The position numbers and the translations under genes were made by a program. Below, one piece after another: positions 18,789 through 27,101 of a stretch of 64,000 nt of DNA (its first letter is position 1; each line of letters begins with the position of its first letter). The stretch comes from Litoreibacter halocynthiae (GTDB lineage Bacteria > Pseudomonadota > Alphaproteobacteria > Rhodobacterales > Rhodobacteraceae), in contig NZ_SOBH01000002.1 in assembly GCF_004365635.1 (NCBI RefSeq), positions 186,001-250,000 of the forward strand. The letters are read 5' to 3'. Below the pieces are notes generated by a model, which was not told the DNA's origin, did not search any database, and worked only from the letters and a program-made list of their open reading frames with translations.

Positions 18789-19565
18789 TTAACGCACCCA
18801 AGCCGCCTTTCGCTTGTCAAAAAACGCGGCGATGCCCTCGGTGCTCTCGGCGCTGTCCCAGCGGGTAACCAGCGCCTTGATGGAATGCTCCACTTCCGCC
18901 TGCCCCGGCGCGCCGCCCAAATGCAGGGCCAGTGCTTTGGCCTCGGCCACTGCACCCTGCGCACAGGCCAGATACGGGGTGATTTCCGCTTCCACGGCGG
19001 CGTCGAGATCGTCTGACACACGGGCAATGATACCCAAGGCTTGCGCCTCCTCCGCCCCGAAGACACGGCTGGACATGAACACCCGCCGCGCGTTGCCCTC
19101 GCCCATGCGGGCAACGACGTAGGGACCGATAGTCGCGGGGATCAGGCCCAGTTTGGTTTCGGTCAGACCGAACTTGGCGTCCGGTGATGCAAGCGCCACG
19201 TCGCAGACGCAGGCGAGGCCTACGCCGCCACCGAAGGCCGCGCCCTCGATGCGGCCAATCACCGGTTTGGGCAGCGTGTTCCACGCGCCCAGCATGCCCG
19301 CGAGCTTACCCGCCTCTCGGCCACGGGTTTCCCCGTCCGCGTCAATCTGCGCGCGCATCCAGTTCAGATCACCGCCCGCACAAAACAAAGCCCCCGCCCC
19401 GCGCAACACCACCGCACGCACCGCATCGTCCGATGCGAGCGCAGCGGCGCAGGCTGTTAACTCGTCGATCATCTGGCCGGACAGCGCGTTGCGCTTGTCG
19501 GGGCGGTTCAGGGTAACCGTCGCCACGCCGCGCTTGTCGGTGTCCAGAAGCAAGGTCTCGTACAT
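18789..19565 (-). CDS. enoyl-CoA hydratase/isomerase family protein, probable methylglutaconyl-CoA hydratase
   Basis: 258 residues, crotonase fold. Visible features are the oxyanion-hole segments (ALFCAGGDLNWMR and IEGAAFGGGVGLACVCDVAL), the Glu region TETKLGLIPATIGPYV, and RVFMSSRVFGAEEAQALGI. In the leucine pathway the matching step is hydration of 3-methylglutaconyl-CoA to HMG-CoA, the reaction just before the HMG-CoA lyase encoded upstream (13 nt gap), so the LiuC role is inferred from context and similarity. It is the last gene of the cluster. Confidence 0.88.
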   Translation of the reverse strand: MYETLLLDTDKRGVATVTLNRPDKRNALSGQMIDELTACAAALASDDAVRAVVLRGAGALFCAGGDLNWMRAQIDADGETRGREAGKLAGMLGAWNTLPKPVIGRIEGAAFGGGVGLACVCDVALASPDAKFGLTETKLGLIPATIGPYVVARMGEGNARRVFMSSRVFGAEEAQALGIIARVSDDLDAAVEAEITPYLACAQGAVAEAKALALHLGGAPGQAEVEHSIKALVTRWDSAESTEGIAAFFDKRKAAWVR

Positions 19566-19578
19566 CAGGCTCGTCTCC

Positions 19579-20418
19579 TTATCCGCGCATCGATTGGGCC
19601 ATCCGGCCCGCTTGCGCTATGATTTCCGCGTTAAGTCCGGTCGTGTGACCTGCGCTTTCCAGATGGCTCAGAACCGCCTCGGTCGCCACGTTCCCCGCCG
19701 CACCGGGCGCATAGGGACACCCGCCCAAGCCCCCGACCGCAGCGTCAAACACCCGCAGGCCATGCGACAATGCCACGTCAATGTTGAGTAAAGCACGCCC
19801 AGACGTGTCGTGAAAATGGCCTGCCAATTTATCAGCCGCGCAAACCTGCGTGACGGCCTTCAACATTGCGTCAATCTGCTCTGGCGTCGCGCGGCCAATG
19901 GTGTCACCCAGCGAAACCTCGTAGCAGCCCAGCTCGAACAACTGCGCCACTACGCGGGCCACATCAGCGGGGTCGGTCGGGCCGTCATAGGGGCATTCGG
20001 CTATGCAAGACACATAGCCGCGCACCGGCATCGGGGCGGCTTCCATGATCGGAATGAACCGCGCGATACTCTCTTCGATGGTGGCGTTCACATTGGCCTT
20101 GGAGAATCCTTCCGAGGCGCTGGCGAACACCGCCACCTCGTCCGCCTTCGCCGCAATCGCCCCCTCCAACCCGCGCATATTGGGCGTCAGCGCGGCGTAA
20201 GACACACCGTCCGCACGGGTGATGCCGTGCAACACCTCCGCACTGTCCGCCATTTGCGGCACCCATTTGGGCGAGACGAAACTGGCCACCTCAATCCGCT
20301 TGAAGCCCGCCGTGGACAGCAAATCGACTAGCGCAATCTTGTCGGCGGTGGCGATCTGCGCCTTTTCGTTTTGCAGCCCGTCACGCGGGCCGACCTCGAA
20401 GATTTCGACCGCACTCAT
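19579..20418 (-). CDS. hydroxymethylglutaryl-CoA lyase
   Basis: 279 residues. It splits HMG-CoA into acetoacetate and acetyl-CoA, the last step of leucine degradation. The TIM-barrel HMGL-like signature is present: VGPRDGLQNEKAQIAT at the N-terminus, FVSPKWVPQMADS, GYVSCIAECPYDGPTDP, SLGDTIGRATP, the metal-binding HFHDTSGRALLNI, and the active-site loop AVGGLGGCPYAPGAAGN with its catalytic Cys. The start overlaps the stop of the GST gene by 4 nt (20415-20418). Confidence 0.95.
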   Translation of the reverse strand: MSAVEIFEVGPRDGLQNEKAQIATADKIALVDLLSTAGFKRIEVASFVSPKWVPQMADSAEVLHGITRADGVSYAALTPNMRGLEGAIAAKADEVAVFASASEGFSKANVNATIEESIARFIPIMEAAPMPVRGYVSCIAECPYDGPTDPADVARVVAQLFELGCYEVSLGDTIGRATPEQIDAMLKAVTQVCAADKLAGHFHDTSGRALLNIDVALSHGLRVFDAAVGGLGGCPYAPGAAGNVATEAVLSHLESAGHTTGLNAEIIAQAGRMAQSMRG

Positions 20419-21071
20419 GCTGGCACCTCATAGAATTCCTTGGCGTAGAGACACTCCCCGTCCGGTGGCAGGGACTTTTGAAACCCCTTGCGAGCAGAGA
20501 TGCGGGCGTACCAATCGCAAAGGCGTGGGAAAGGTTCGATATGTGCAAAATGACGGCCCGAATACACTGAATACCCGCAAGAAATGTCGGCTGCGGAAAA
20601 GCCGCTTTCCAGCAAATAGTCGCGATTTTCCAGACGCCCCTCCAGCGCAGCGTAGCATTTGCCTATCCGCGCCGCCTCCAACTTCATCACGATGGGACTG
20701 CGCATATGATCTTCATACAGCGCGATATGCTGTTGGGTTAGGGCCGCACAATGCTGGGTGATGGTCTCGGCAAAATGCACCCAGACCAGCCAGTCGGCCC
20801 GTTCGGAATCGCCGATGGCACGACCCAGTCCGGCCTCGGGGAATTGCTCGCACAGATATTCGGTGATCGCGCCGCTCTCGAATAGCGTCTGCCCGTCAAT
20901 TTCCAAAGCCGGTACCCTGCCAGCGGGGTTCAGTTTCAGGTATTCCTCCGACCGCAGGTTCTTGCCGAACGGATGCACCACGACATCAAACGGCACGCCC
21001 AACTCATGCAGCAACCAGAGGTTGCGCATGGAGCGGGTCTGGTGCGCGTGATGCAGTGTGATCTCAGTCAT
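20415..21071 (-). CDS. glutathione S-transferase family protein within the leucine degradation cluster
   Basis: 218 residues. The N-terminal thioredoxin-like domain (HHAHQTRSMRNLWLLHELGV, then LNPAGRVPALEIDGQTLFES with the SGAITEYL glutathione-site Ser) is followed by an all-helical C-terminal domain. It overlaps the methylcrotonyl-CoA carboxylase alpha gene by 8 nt and the lyase gene by 4 nt. A catalytic role in leucine breakdown is not known; detoxification or maleylacetoacetate-type isomerase activity are options. Ordinary cytosolic GST length. Confidence 0.9.
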   Translation of the reverse strand: MTEITLHHAHQTRSMRNLWLLHELGVPFDVVVHPFGKNLRSEEYLKLNPAGRVPALEIDGQTLFESGAITEYLCEQFPEAGLGRAIGDSERADWLVWVHFAETITQHCAALTQQHIALYEDHMRSPIVMKLEAARIGKCYAALEGRLENRDYLLESGFSAADISCGYSVYSGRHFAHIEPFPRLCDWYARISARKGFQKSLPPDGECLYAKEFYEVPA

Positions 21072-22995
21072 CGGCCTCCATCCGCACTAATGCGGCCCCC
21101 GCCGTTACCTGATCACCTGCGATTGTCATGACCTCGGCGACGGTGCCGTCCGCCTCGGCCCGCAAGGCGTGCTCCATCTTCATGGCCTCCAGCACCAGCA
21201 AGCGGTCGCCTGCTTTCACTTCTGCCCCCGCCGCCACGTCGACCACGCGCACAAGGCCCGGCATCGGCGCACGGGTCACACCGTCGCCCGCGCCCTGAAC
21301 CGCGGCCCGATCCAGCGGGTCCACCACGGTGAAGGCATAGGTCTCGCCCCAGAACACCGCGCCCTGAGTGCCTTTGCACCAAACCGAAGCATCGGTTTTG
21401 GAGCCGTCGACGCGCCATGCGCCACCCGCGTGGGTTATGTCATGCGTGGCCTCGGGCAAAGTGACTTTGAATTGCGTCGGCGACAGCGTCTCGACCCGTG
21501 CGTCCTCCACCTCGTCAAAGGCGAACCGCGCGGTCTGCTCGACCCCGCCCCACAGCGACACCCCTGCGAACGCAGGCACCGTGCGGTGCAATCCAAGGGC
21601 AGCGACCGCTGCCAGCGCGCGGGTTTTGGTGCAGGGTGCGGTGGTCTTGGTCAACGCCTCCAAATCACGCTCGATCAATCCGGTGTCGACGTCACCAGCC
21701 GCAAAGCCTTCATGCTCGGACAGCGCCGCAAGGAAGCCGATATTGGTGACCGTTCCGCCGATCCGCGTGGCTTTCAGCGCCCGCGTCAGTTGCGCCAGTG
21801 CCGTGGTGCGGTCGGGGCCGTGCACGGTCAGCTTGGCAATCATCGGGTCGTAATGCGGGCTGATCTCGTCGCCCTCCCGCACGCCGGTATCAATCCGCGC
21901 GCCGTCCGCAAACTGCAGCTGGTGCAGCGTGCCGATGGCGGGCAGGAACCCTGCGGGGACATCTTCGGCATAGATGCGGGCCTCGAAGGAATGGCCGGTG
22001 ATCGACAGGTCGTCCTGCTGCGCCGGAAGCCCCTGCCCCGACGCCACGCGCAACTGCCATTCCACCAGATCGACGCCGGTGATGGCCTCGGTCACGGGAT
22101 GCTCGACCTGTAGGCGGGTGTTCATTTCCATGAAGTAGAACCGGTCAGCTTGTAGCCCGTCGGAGGCATCGACGATGAACTCCACCGTACCCGCGCCTGC
22201 ATAGCCCACAGCCTCCGCCGCACGGACCGCCGCTTGCCCCATCGCGTCGCGCATCTCGGGCGTCATGCCGGGGGCCGGAGCCTCCTCGATCACCTTCTGG
22301 TGGCGGCGTTGCAGGGAGCAGTCACGCTCGAACAGATGCACCGCCTTCTTGCCATCGCCAAAGACCTGCACCTCGATATGGCGCGGGGTGGAGACGTATT
22401 TCTCGATCAGCACGGCGGCGTTACCGAAGGCTTTTTGCGCCTCCGTCTGGGCGGCTTCCAGCTCTTGCGCGAAGTCCTTGGCGGCGTTGACGCGGCGCAT
22501 CCCCTTGCCGCCGCCGCCAGCGACCGCTTTGATTAACACGGGGTAGCCGATCTTGTCGGCCTCGGCGGCCAGATTGTCCTGACCTGCCTCATGGTAGCCC
22601 GGCACTACGGGTACGCCTGCTTTAACCATCAATGCCTTGGCGGCGTCCTTCAGTCCCATCGCACGGATTGCGTGGGCGGAGGGGCCGATGAAGGTCAAGC
22701 CAGCGGCTTCGACGGCCTCCACAAAGTCGGGGTTTTCCGACAGGAAGCCATAGCCCGGATGGATGGCTTGCGCGCCTGAGGCCTGCGCCGCCGCAATGAT
22801 CGCGTCGCCGCGCAGGTAGCTTTCCGCAGGGGTGGCACCGCCGAGGGAGACGGCTTCATCGGCAATCGCCACATGGCGGGCGTTTGCGTCCACGTCGGAA
22901 TGAACTGCCACGGTGCCGACGCCCAAGCGGCGGCAGGTGTCGATGATCCGGCAGGCGATTTCGCCGCGATTGGCGATGAGGATTTTATTGAACAT
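21064..22995 (-). CDS. methylcrotonyl-CoA carboxylase, biotin-containing alpha subunit
   Basis: 643 residues. It carboxylates biotin with ATP and bicarbonate for 3-methylcrotonyl-CoA carboxylation. The biotin carboxylase domain (residues ~1-445) has FNKILIANRGEIACRII, HPGYGFLSENPDF, the ATP-grasp AGGGGKGMRRV, and ERDCSLQRRHQKVIEEAPAP. A linker follows, then a C-terminal biotinyl domain with VLEAMKMEH carrying the biotinyl-Lys. The start shares one base with the stop of the preceding orphan gene (TGATG at 22993-22997). Confidence 0.95.
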   Translation of the reverse strand: MFNKILIANRGEIACRIIDTCRRLGVGTVAVHSDVDANARHVAIADEAVSLGGATPAESYLRGDAIIAAAQASGAQAIHPGYGFLSENPDFVEAVEAAGLTFIGPSAHAIRAMGLKDAAKALMVKAGVPVVPGYHEAGQDNLAAEADKIGYPVLIKAVAGGGGKGMRRVNAAKDFAQELEAAQTEAQKAFGNAAVLIEKYVSTPRHIEVQVFGDGKKAVHLFERDCSLQRRHQKVIEEAPAPGMTPEMRDAMGQAAVRAAEAVGYAGAGTVEFIVDASDGLQADRFYFMEMNTRLQVEHPVTEAITGVDLVEWQLRVASGQGLPAQQDDLSITGHSFEARIYAEDVPAGFLPAIGTLHQLQFADGARIDTGVREGDEISPHYDPMIAKLTVHGPDRTTALAQLTRALKATRIGGTVTNIGFLAALSEHEGFAAGDVDTGLIERDLEALTKTTAPCTKTRALAAVAALGLHRTVPAFAGVSLWGGVEQTARFAFDEVEDARVETLSPTQFKVTLPEATHDITHAGGAWRVDGSKTDASVWCKGTQGAVFWGETYAFTVVDPLDRAAVQGAGDGVTRAPMPGLVRVVDVAAGAEVKAGDRLLVLEAMKMEHALRAEADGTVAEVMTIAGDQVTAGAALVRMEADD

Positions 22996-23492
22996 CAGCT
23001 TCCAGCCTCTTTACCTGTATCTACGAGAATATAGTGCCGCCAAGGCCAATGGGCTTCGATATCTGTGAAAATCAACCCCCCTCTTTGAATTGCGGAAAGT
23101 GGCAGCAAGACCCGTTCATAGGCATCTTCTTCTCCACCCGAATCCACTCCACCGCCGTCATCACAAAGCAGTTCGGGACCGAAAGCGTTATCACAGGCTT
23201 GGGTGCAATAAGATCGAAGAATTTGAAATGGATTCTGTGGTGCTTCATGAAATAGTGGGTCCGAACGATATTGCACCCCACCTTCAGTATAGGTGAGGTG
23301 CTCTGACAGGAGGCAGGAACACTCCAAAGGTTGCTTTTCTTTCTTGGACCTCGCACCAAAATAGTAAACGAATTCGAAGGCCTGCAATGGTTTCGGCTTC
23401 CACCTCGCAAACTCAAAATCTAAATCGCTAGGACGTGGATCATGGATGCGTTTCAGCGGTAAGTGACATCCCATATAGACGGCTAAACACAT
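22995..23492 (-). CDS. orphan hypothetical protein between the two methylcrotonyl-CoA carboxylase genes
   Basis: 165 residues, soluble, with nine cysteines (for example ECSCLLSEHLTYTEGG and YCTQACDNAFGPELLC) and an acidic GGEEDAYERV part near the C-terminus. No signal peptide is seen, so the cysteines may bind metal. The DNA is clearly less GC-rich than the genes on both sides. Its stop overlaps the mccA start (TGATG), and mccB ends 35 nt upstream of its ATG. I do not recognise a family; recent acquisition into the operon is likely. Confidence 0.65.
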   Translation of the reverse strand: MCLAVYMGCHLPLKRIHDPRPSDLDFEFARWKPKPLQAFEFVYYFGARSKKEKQPLECSCLLSEHLTYTEGGVQYRSDPLFHEAPQNPFQILRSYCTQACDNAFGPELLCDDGGGVDSGGEEDAYERVLLPLSAIQRGGLIFTDIEAHWPWRHYILVDTGKEAGS

Positions 23493-23527
23493 TGTTGGAG
23501 CTTTCTATTAGCGTTCAAAAACATGGC

Positions 23528-25123
23528 TCACATCCTAAACACGCCGAAGCGTGTCTCCTCTATCGGGGCGTTTAGCGCGGCGCGCAGGGACAGCGCCAGC
23601 ACGTCGCGGGCTTTGCGAGGATCGACGATGCCGTCATCCCACAGCCGTGCGGAGGCGTAGAGGGGGTGGGATTGCTCCTCGAACATATCAATTGTCGGCT
23701 GCTTGAACGCGGCCTCCTCCTCGGGCGTCCATGTGCCGCCCTTGCGCTCGATCCCGTCGCGTTTCACCGTCGCCAGAACGCCCGCCGCCTGTGGGCCGCC
23801 CATGACCGAGATGCGGGAGTTGGGCCACGACCACATGAAGCGCGGCTGGTAGGCGCGGCCTGCCATGCCGTAATTGCCCGCCCCGAAAGAGCCGCCGATC
23901 ACCATGGTGATTTTCGGCACGGAGGTGGTCGCCACGGCGGTCACCAGCTTGGCCCCGTGCCGCGCGATACCTTCGTTTTCATATTGGCGACCGACCATGA
24001 AGCCGGTGATATTCTGCAGAAACACCAGTGGAATGCGGCGTTGCGAGCATAACTCGACGAAATGAGCGCCCTTTTGGGCGGCCTCGGAGAACAGCACGCC
24101 GTTGTTGGCGATGATGCCGACCTGCATGCCGCAGATGTCAGCGAAACCGGTGACGAGCGTCTCGCCGAAGCGCTTCTTGAACTCGTCAAAGCGGGAGCCG
24201 TCGACGATCCGCGCGATGACCTCGCGAATGTCATAGGGCGTTGTCAGGGAGGCCGGGACCACGCCGAGCAATTCCGACGGATCATAGGCGGGTGCTTCGC
24301 CCCGTAGGGCGGGGTTCACCCCGCCGCCAATGTTGCCAACGGCCTGCCGCGCAAGGGCCAAAGCGTGCGCATCGTCCTCTGCCAGATAATCCGCCACACC
24401 CGACAGGCGCGTGTGAACGTCGCCGCCGCCTAGGTCTTCGGACGTAACGACCTCGCCTGTCGCGGCCTTCACCAAAGGCGGGCCTGCAAGGAAGATGGTG
24501 CCTTGCTCTTTCACGATGATGGTGACGTCGGACATGGCCGGAACATAAGCGCCGCCTGCGGTGCAGGATCCCATGACCACGGCGATCTGCGCGATGCCTT
24601 TGGCGGACATGCGAGCCTGATTGTAGAAGATGCGCCCGAAATGGTCGCGGTCGGGGAAGACCTCGTCCTGATTGGGCAGGTTGGCCCCGCCCGAGTCCAC
24701 GAGATAGACGCAAGGCAGGTGGTTTTCCTCGGCAATCTCCTGCGCGCGGAGGTGCTTTTTCACCGTCATCGGGTAGTAAGTGCCGCCCTTCACGGTGGCG
24801 TCGTTGCAGACCACCATGACTTGGCGGCCCTGCACCAAGCCGATGCCCGCGATGACACCCGCGCAAGGGGCCGCGCCATCGTAGAGGCCGTGGGCTGCGG
24901 TGGCACCGACCTCTAGGAAGGGCGAGCCGGGGTCGAGCAGGTTGGCGACACGGTCGCGGGGCAGCATTTTGCCGCGGCTTTCGTGGCGTTCACGCGGGCC
25001 TTCGCCCCCGCCCAATGCGGCGTGCTGGGCCGCCTCTTGAACCACGCGCAAGGCGTCCAGATTTGCGGCCTCGTTGGCGCGGAACGCCTCGGAGCCTGCG
25101 GCGATGTTGGAGGTCAGTTTCAT
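23528..25123 (-). CDS. methylcrotonyl-CoA carboxylase, carboxyltransferase beta subunit
   Basis: 531 residues with the two crotonase-like halves of acyl-CoA carboxyltransferases. Features include [20 protein letters not shown] near residue 55, [39 protein letters not shown], the [17 protein letters not shown] oxyanion region, and the C-terminal [19 protein letters not shown] and [17 protein letters not shown]. The GANLP version is typical of MCC rather than propionyl-CoA carboxylase. A 6-nt gap follows its stop's upstream neighbour at 25130. Confidence 0.95.
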   Translation of the reverse strand: MKLTSNIAAGSEAFRANEAANLDALRVVQEAAQHAALGGGEGPRERHESRGKMLPRDRVANLLDPGSPFLEVGATAAHGLYDGAAPCAGVIAGIGLVQGRQVMVVCNDATVKGGTYYPMTVKKHLRAQEIAEENHLPCVYLVDSGGANLPNQDEVFPDRDHFGRIFYNQARMSAKGIAQIAVVMGSCTAGGAYVPAMSDVTIIVKEQGTIFLAGPPLVKAATGEVVTSEDLGGGDVHTRLSGVADYLAEDDAHALALARQAVGNIGGGVNPALRGEAPAYDPSELLGVVPASLTTPYDIREVIARIVDGSRFDEFKKRFGETLVTGFADICGMQVGIIANNGVLFSEAAQKGAHFVELCSQRRIPLVFLQNITGFMVGRQYENEGIARHGAKLVTAVATTSVPKITMVIGGSFGAGNYGMAGRAYQPRFMWSWPNSRISVMGGPQAAGVLATVKRDGIERKGGTWTPEEEAAFKQPTIDMFEEQSHPLYASARLWDDGIVDPRKARDVLALSLRAALNAPIEETRFGVFRM

Positions 25124-25129
25124 TCGGTA

Positions 25130-25600
25130 TTACCTCGGTCTCATGTCGCGCAAGGCGATGCTGCGTTCGGCGGTCATGACCAGCAGGCAATTGGCATAGG
25201 CGATGCCGCGCACGGAGCCGCCCTCCCACTGGTCATAGGTCAGGTCACATTCGGCTTCGCGAAAGGCGATCCACGCGCGTTGCACGTTTTGCAAGCCGCC
25301 CGCGAGATCGGTGCCTTCGTCAGCGTCGCGGGTTTTCAGGTCGGCGCGGGTGACCTGGTATTCTTCGTTCAGGATATCGTCCCAAATGGCGGTTTCCGCC
25401 GTGATGCAGGTGGCGATACCTTGCGAGGTGGTTCCACCCGGTAGCAACTGACACTGGTCCGCCGCGGCCCCGAGGCAGTCAGGACTGCGCTGGCCTTCTG
25501 GCGTGGCCGCGTGGCAGGCATGGATGCGGGCAGGCTCGACCGTCAGGTCCGCCGCTTGCGCGGGGAGCGCGAGCATGAGGAGGAGCGCTGCAACTCTCAT
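25130..25600 (-). CDS. LprI/DUF1311-like exported Cys-rich protein (first of two tandem paralogues)
   Basis: 156 residues from MRVAALLLMLALPAQA (signal peptide, cleavage after AQA). The start at 25600 is set by a 4-nt overlap with the upstream gene. The mature protein has the DUF1311 (lysozyme-inhibitor LprI N-terminal) layout: cysteines in HACHA, DCLG and DQCQ, then ATCITAETAIW, a helix with EEYQ, WIAFREAECDLTYDQW, and GIAYANCLLVMT. The cysteine spacing C-x12-C-x7-C followed by C-x7-W is shared with the upstream gene product. It probably acts in the periplasm; a lysozyme-inhibitor role is only an analogy. Confidence 0.82.
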   Translation of the reverse strand: MRVAALLLMLALPAQAADLTVEPARIHACHAATPEGQRSPDCLGAAADQCQLLPGGTTSQGIATCITAETAIWDDILNEEYQVTRADLKTRDADEGTDLAGGLQNVQRAWIAFREAECDLTYDQWEGGSVRGIAYANCLLVMTAERSIALRDMRPR

Positions 25601-26073
25601 TGCTTGATCTCGCAATAGCCCGCCGAGGAGCGGCCTTCGAGGCAGGCGGCGAACTCGCCGGACAGACCCGCCAATTCGCTGACCTCGCAGCCCAGCCGTG
25701 CGCTTTCCGCGCCGTCGGGTTTGGAGACGGCCACATCCTGGCATTTTTGCACAACGTAGCCGGTCCATTGGCCCATCAGGTCCAGTAACTCTGATGATCC
25801 GGCACTGGTCACCGCCTCGATCACCTCGTCTTGCAAGGTTTTCACCGTGCCGGACCATTCCTCGCGCACACCGCCAAGGCAGCTGGCATGGGCGTCGGTG
25901 CCAACCTCGTGGGAGACGCAGGGCTGGAACATCAGTTCCACGCATTGGGGCCAAGTGGTGCCCGCCTCCATGGTTTCCAAGCAGGCCAGCACAAGGACCT
26001 TGTCCTGCGCGATGGTGTCTTGCGCCGTGGCGGGACTAGCGGTCAGAGCGGCTATGAGGGGCAGATACTTCAT
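25597..26073 (-). CDS. exported Cys-rich protein, divergent paralogue of the downstream LprI-like gene
   Basis: 158 residues with signal peptide MKYLPLIAALTASPATA (cleavage before QDTIAQ). Eight cysteines are present after the signal. The first block ACLETMEAGTTWPQCVELM...C repeats the C-x12-C-x7-C spacing of its neighbour, and ASCLGGVREEW repeats its C-x7-W. The later part (VQKCQDV, LGCEVSEL, AACLEGR, GYCEIKQ) is different. The two genes overlap by 4 nt and are on the mcc/ivd strand. Most likely a duplicated periplasmic protein of unknown job. Confidence 0.75.
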   Translation of the reverse strand: MKYLPLIAALTASPATAQDTIAQDKVLVLACLETMEAGTTWPQCVELMFQPCVSHEVGTDAHASCLGGVREEWSGTVKTLQDEVIEAVTSAGSSELLDLMGQWTGYVVQKCQDVAVSKPDGAESARLGCEVSELAGLSGEFAACLEGRSSAGYCEIKQ

Positions 26074-26083
26074 GGACGATCCT

Positions 26084-26431
26084 TCAAGCCGCGTCGCGCG
26101 GGGCGACGGGGGATTTCGTGGCCCAGTCGGCGGGGCCGTTTTGCGCGATCAAGCCACCAAGGGGGCCGACGTGATATTCGTAGTGCCGTGCCGCATCAAA
26201 CGGCTCCGGGCCGCAAATGACAACCATACGTGTGGTTTTGACCGGCGCAGGCCGCGCGCGGCAGTCGGTGCGTTTGGCTTTTGGGTGGGTGTCGAGGTAG
26301 CGGGCGGCGTAGGTTTCGATGATCTCGGTCTCGGTCAGTTCAAGCGTCGCGCGTTGGTATTGCGCAACGGCAAGGATACCGATGAGGGTTATTAGGGCGA
26401 GGCCCGCGTAGTGGAGGGGGCGGAGGGTCAT
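26084..26431 (-). CDS. small hypothetical protein with one N-terminal membrane helix
   Basis: 115 residues from MTLRPLHYAGLALITLIG (26431). The hydrophobic segment at about residues 8-26 anchors or exports the protein. The remainder is soluble, with ETYAARYLDTHPKAKRTDC, a basic RARPAPVKTTRMVVICGPE and YHVGPLGGLIAQNGPADW. Two cysteines could pair in the periplasm. It lies 10 nt from the exported gene downstream. No family recognised. Confidence 0.65.
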   Translation of the reverse strand: MTLRPLHYAGLALITLIGILAVAQYQRATLELTETEIIETYAARYLDTHPKAKRTDCRARPAPVKTTRMVVICGPEPFDAARHYEYHVGPLGGLIAQNGPADWATKSPVAPRDAA

Positions 26432-26652
26432 TGGACGACACCATTGCAAACGCAATTATGCAACACGACGCGCATCGAGTCCGCTTGCGTGTTCTTCCAA
26501 TATTGAAGCACACCTCCAACCCGACTAAGAGATACGAGTCTACGCAACCTATTTTCGAGGGCGACATGTTTTTCATTTCGCACATCGCGATCCCAAAACC
26601 ACCCGCACGCGCCTAATCTCGCCTGCGGGGCGATGCTCCTCACCTTTTCCAT
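26428..26652 (-). CDS. possible small orphan protein (weak)
   Basis: A 74-residue reading from MEKVRSIAPQARLGACGWFW to CNGVVQ. The support is a 4-nt ATGA overlap between its stop and the next gene start (26428-26431), a pattern this genome uses often. Against it: no ribosome site before 26652, AT-rich composition, and the longer frame upstream lies antisense to a convincing pseudogene. It may be a real AT-rich insert such as the orphan at 22995, or noise. Confidence 0.3.
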   Translation of the reverse strand: MEKVRSIAPQARLGACGWFWDRDVRNEKHVALENRLRRLVSLSRVGGVLQYWKNTQADSMRVVLHNCVCNGVVQ

Positions 26653-26691
26653 TAATAGCAGATAGGCCCGTGCATTGCGCGGGAAGTGTAG

Positions 26692-27087
26692 ATGTATATT
26701 CGATTTGTAATTCCTGTGCGCGACACAGGATGCCGCGCGGAGCTTGGCTTTTTCTATGGTGCCCTTAAGATTTTTGCTGACGAAAGATTCCTTGAGTGCT
26801 GGGAGCGATGTGAGTTGAGGCGTGAGATAGACTGGTTCAACGATCACCTCGATGCGCCTGATGCTGTTGCCCGTCGGTTCGGTCGCCATTGACAGCGAAG
26901 TGGCATTTGTTGGTTCCGCGACACGGCGCAAGCCTGCATTCGTCGCGCGCGTTATGCGGGTTGGTTGATGGGCGAACTTGGGACGCCCGTTGCCGAAATA
27001 AGATCGCACAGACCCGGCCCTTTGGTTTGGGCTGATGAGCAACAAATTGTCGCGCTTGCTGGACCTCATGTGCCCCAAGCGTTTTAG
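26692..27087 (+). pseudogene. small conserved protein gene interrupted by one in-frame TGA
   Basis: A GGGAAG ribosome site 5 nt before the ATG leads into MYIRFVIPVRDTGCRAELG and later EIDWFNDHLDAPDAVARRF. A TGA at 26890-26892 stops it after 66 residues. Reading on in the same frame gives QRSGICWFRDTAQACIRRA, then GELGTPVAEIRSHRPG and WADEQQIVALAG, up to TAG at 27085. This continuation matches how a family of ~120-130 residue proteins seen in Rhodobacteraceae goes on (GICWFRD, PG, DExQVVA), so the frame is one gene broken by a nonsense change, perhaps from TGG. Function of the family unknown. It is convergent with ivd (14 nt between stops). Confidence 0.7.
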
Positions 27088-27101
27088 GGGGCGGTGTATT
27101 T

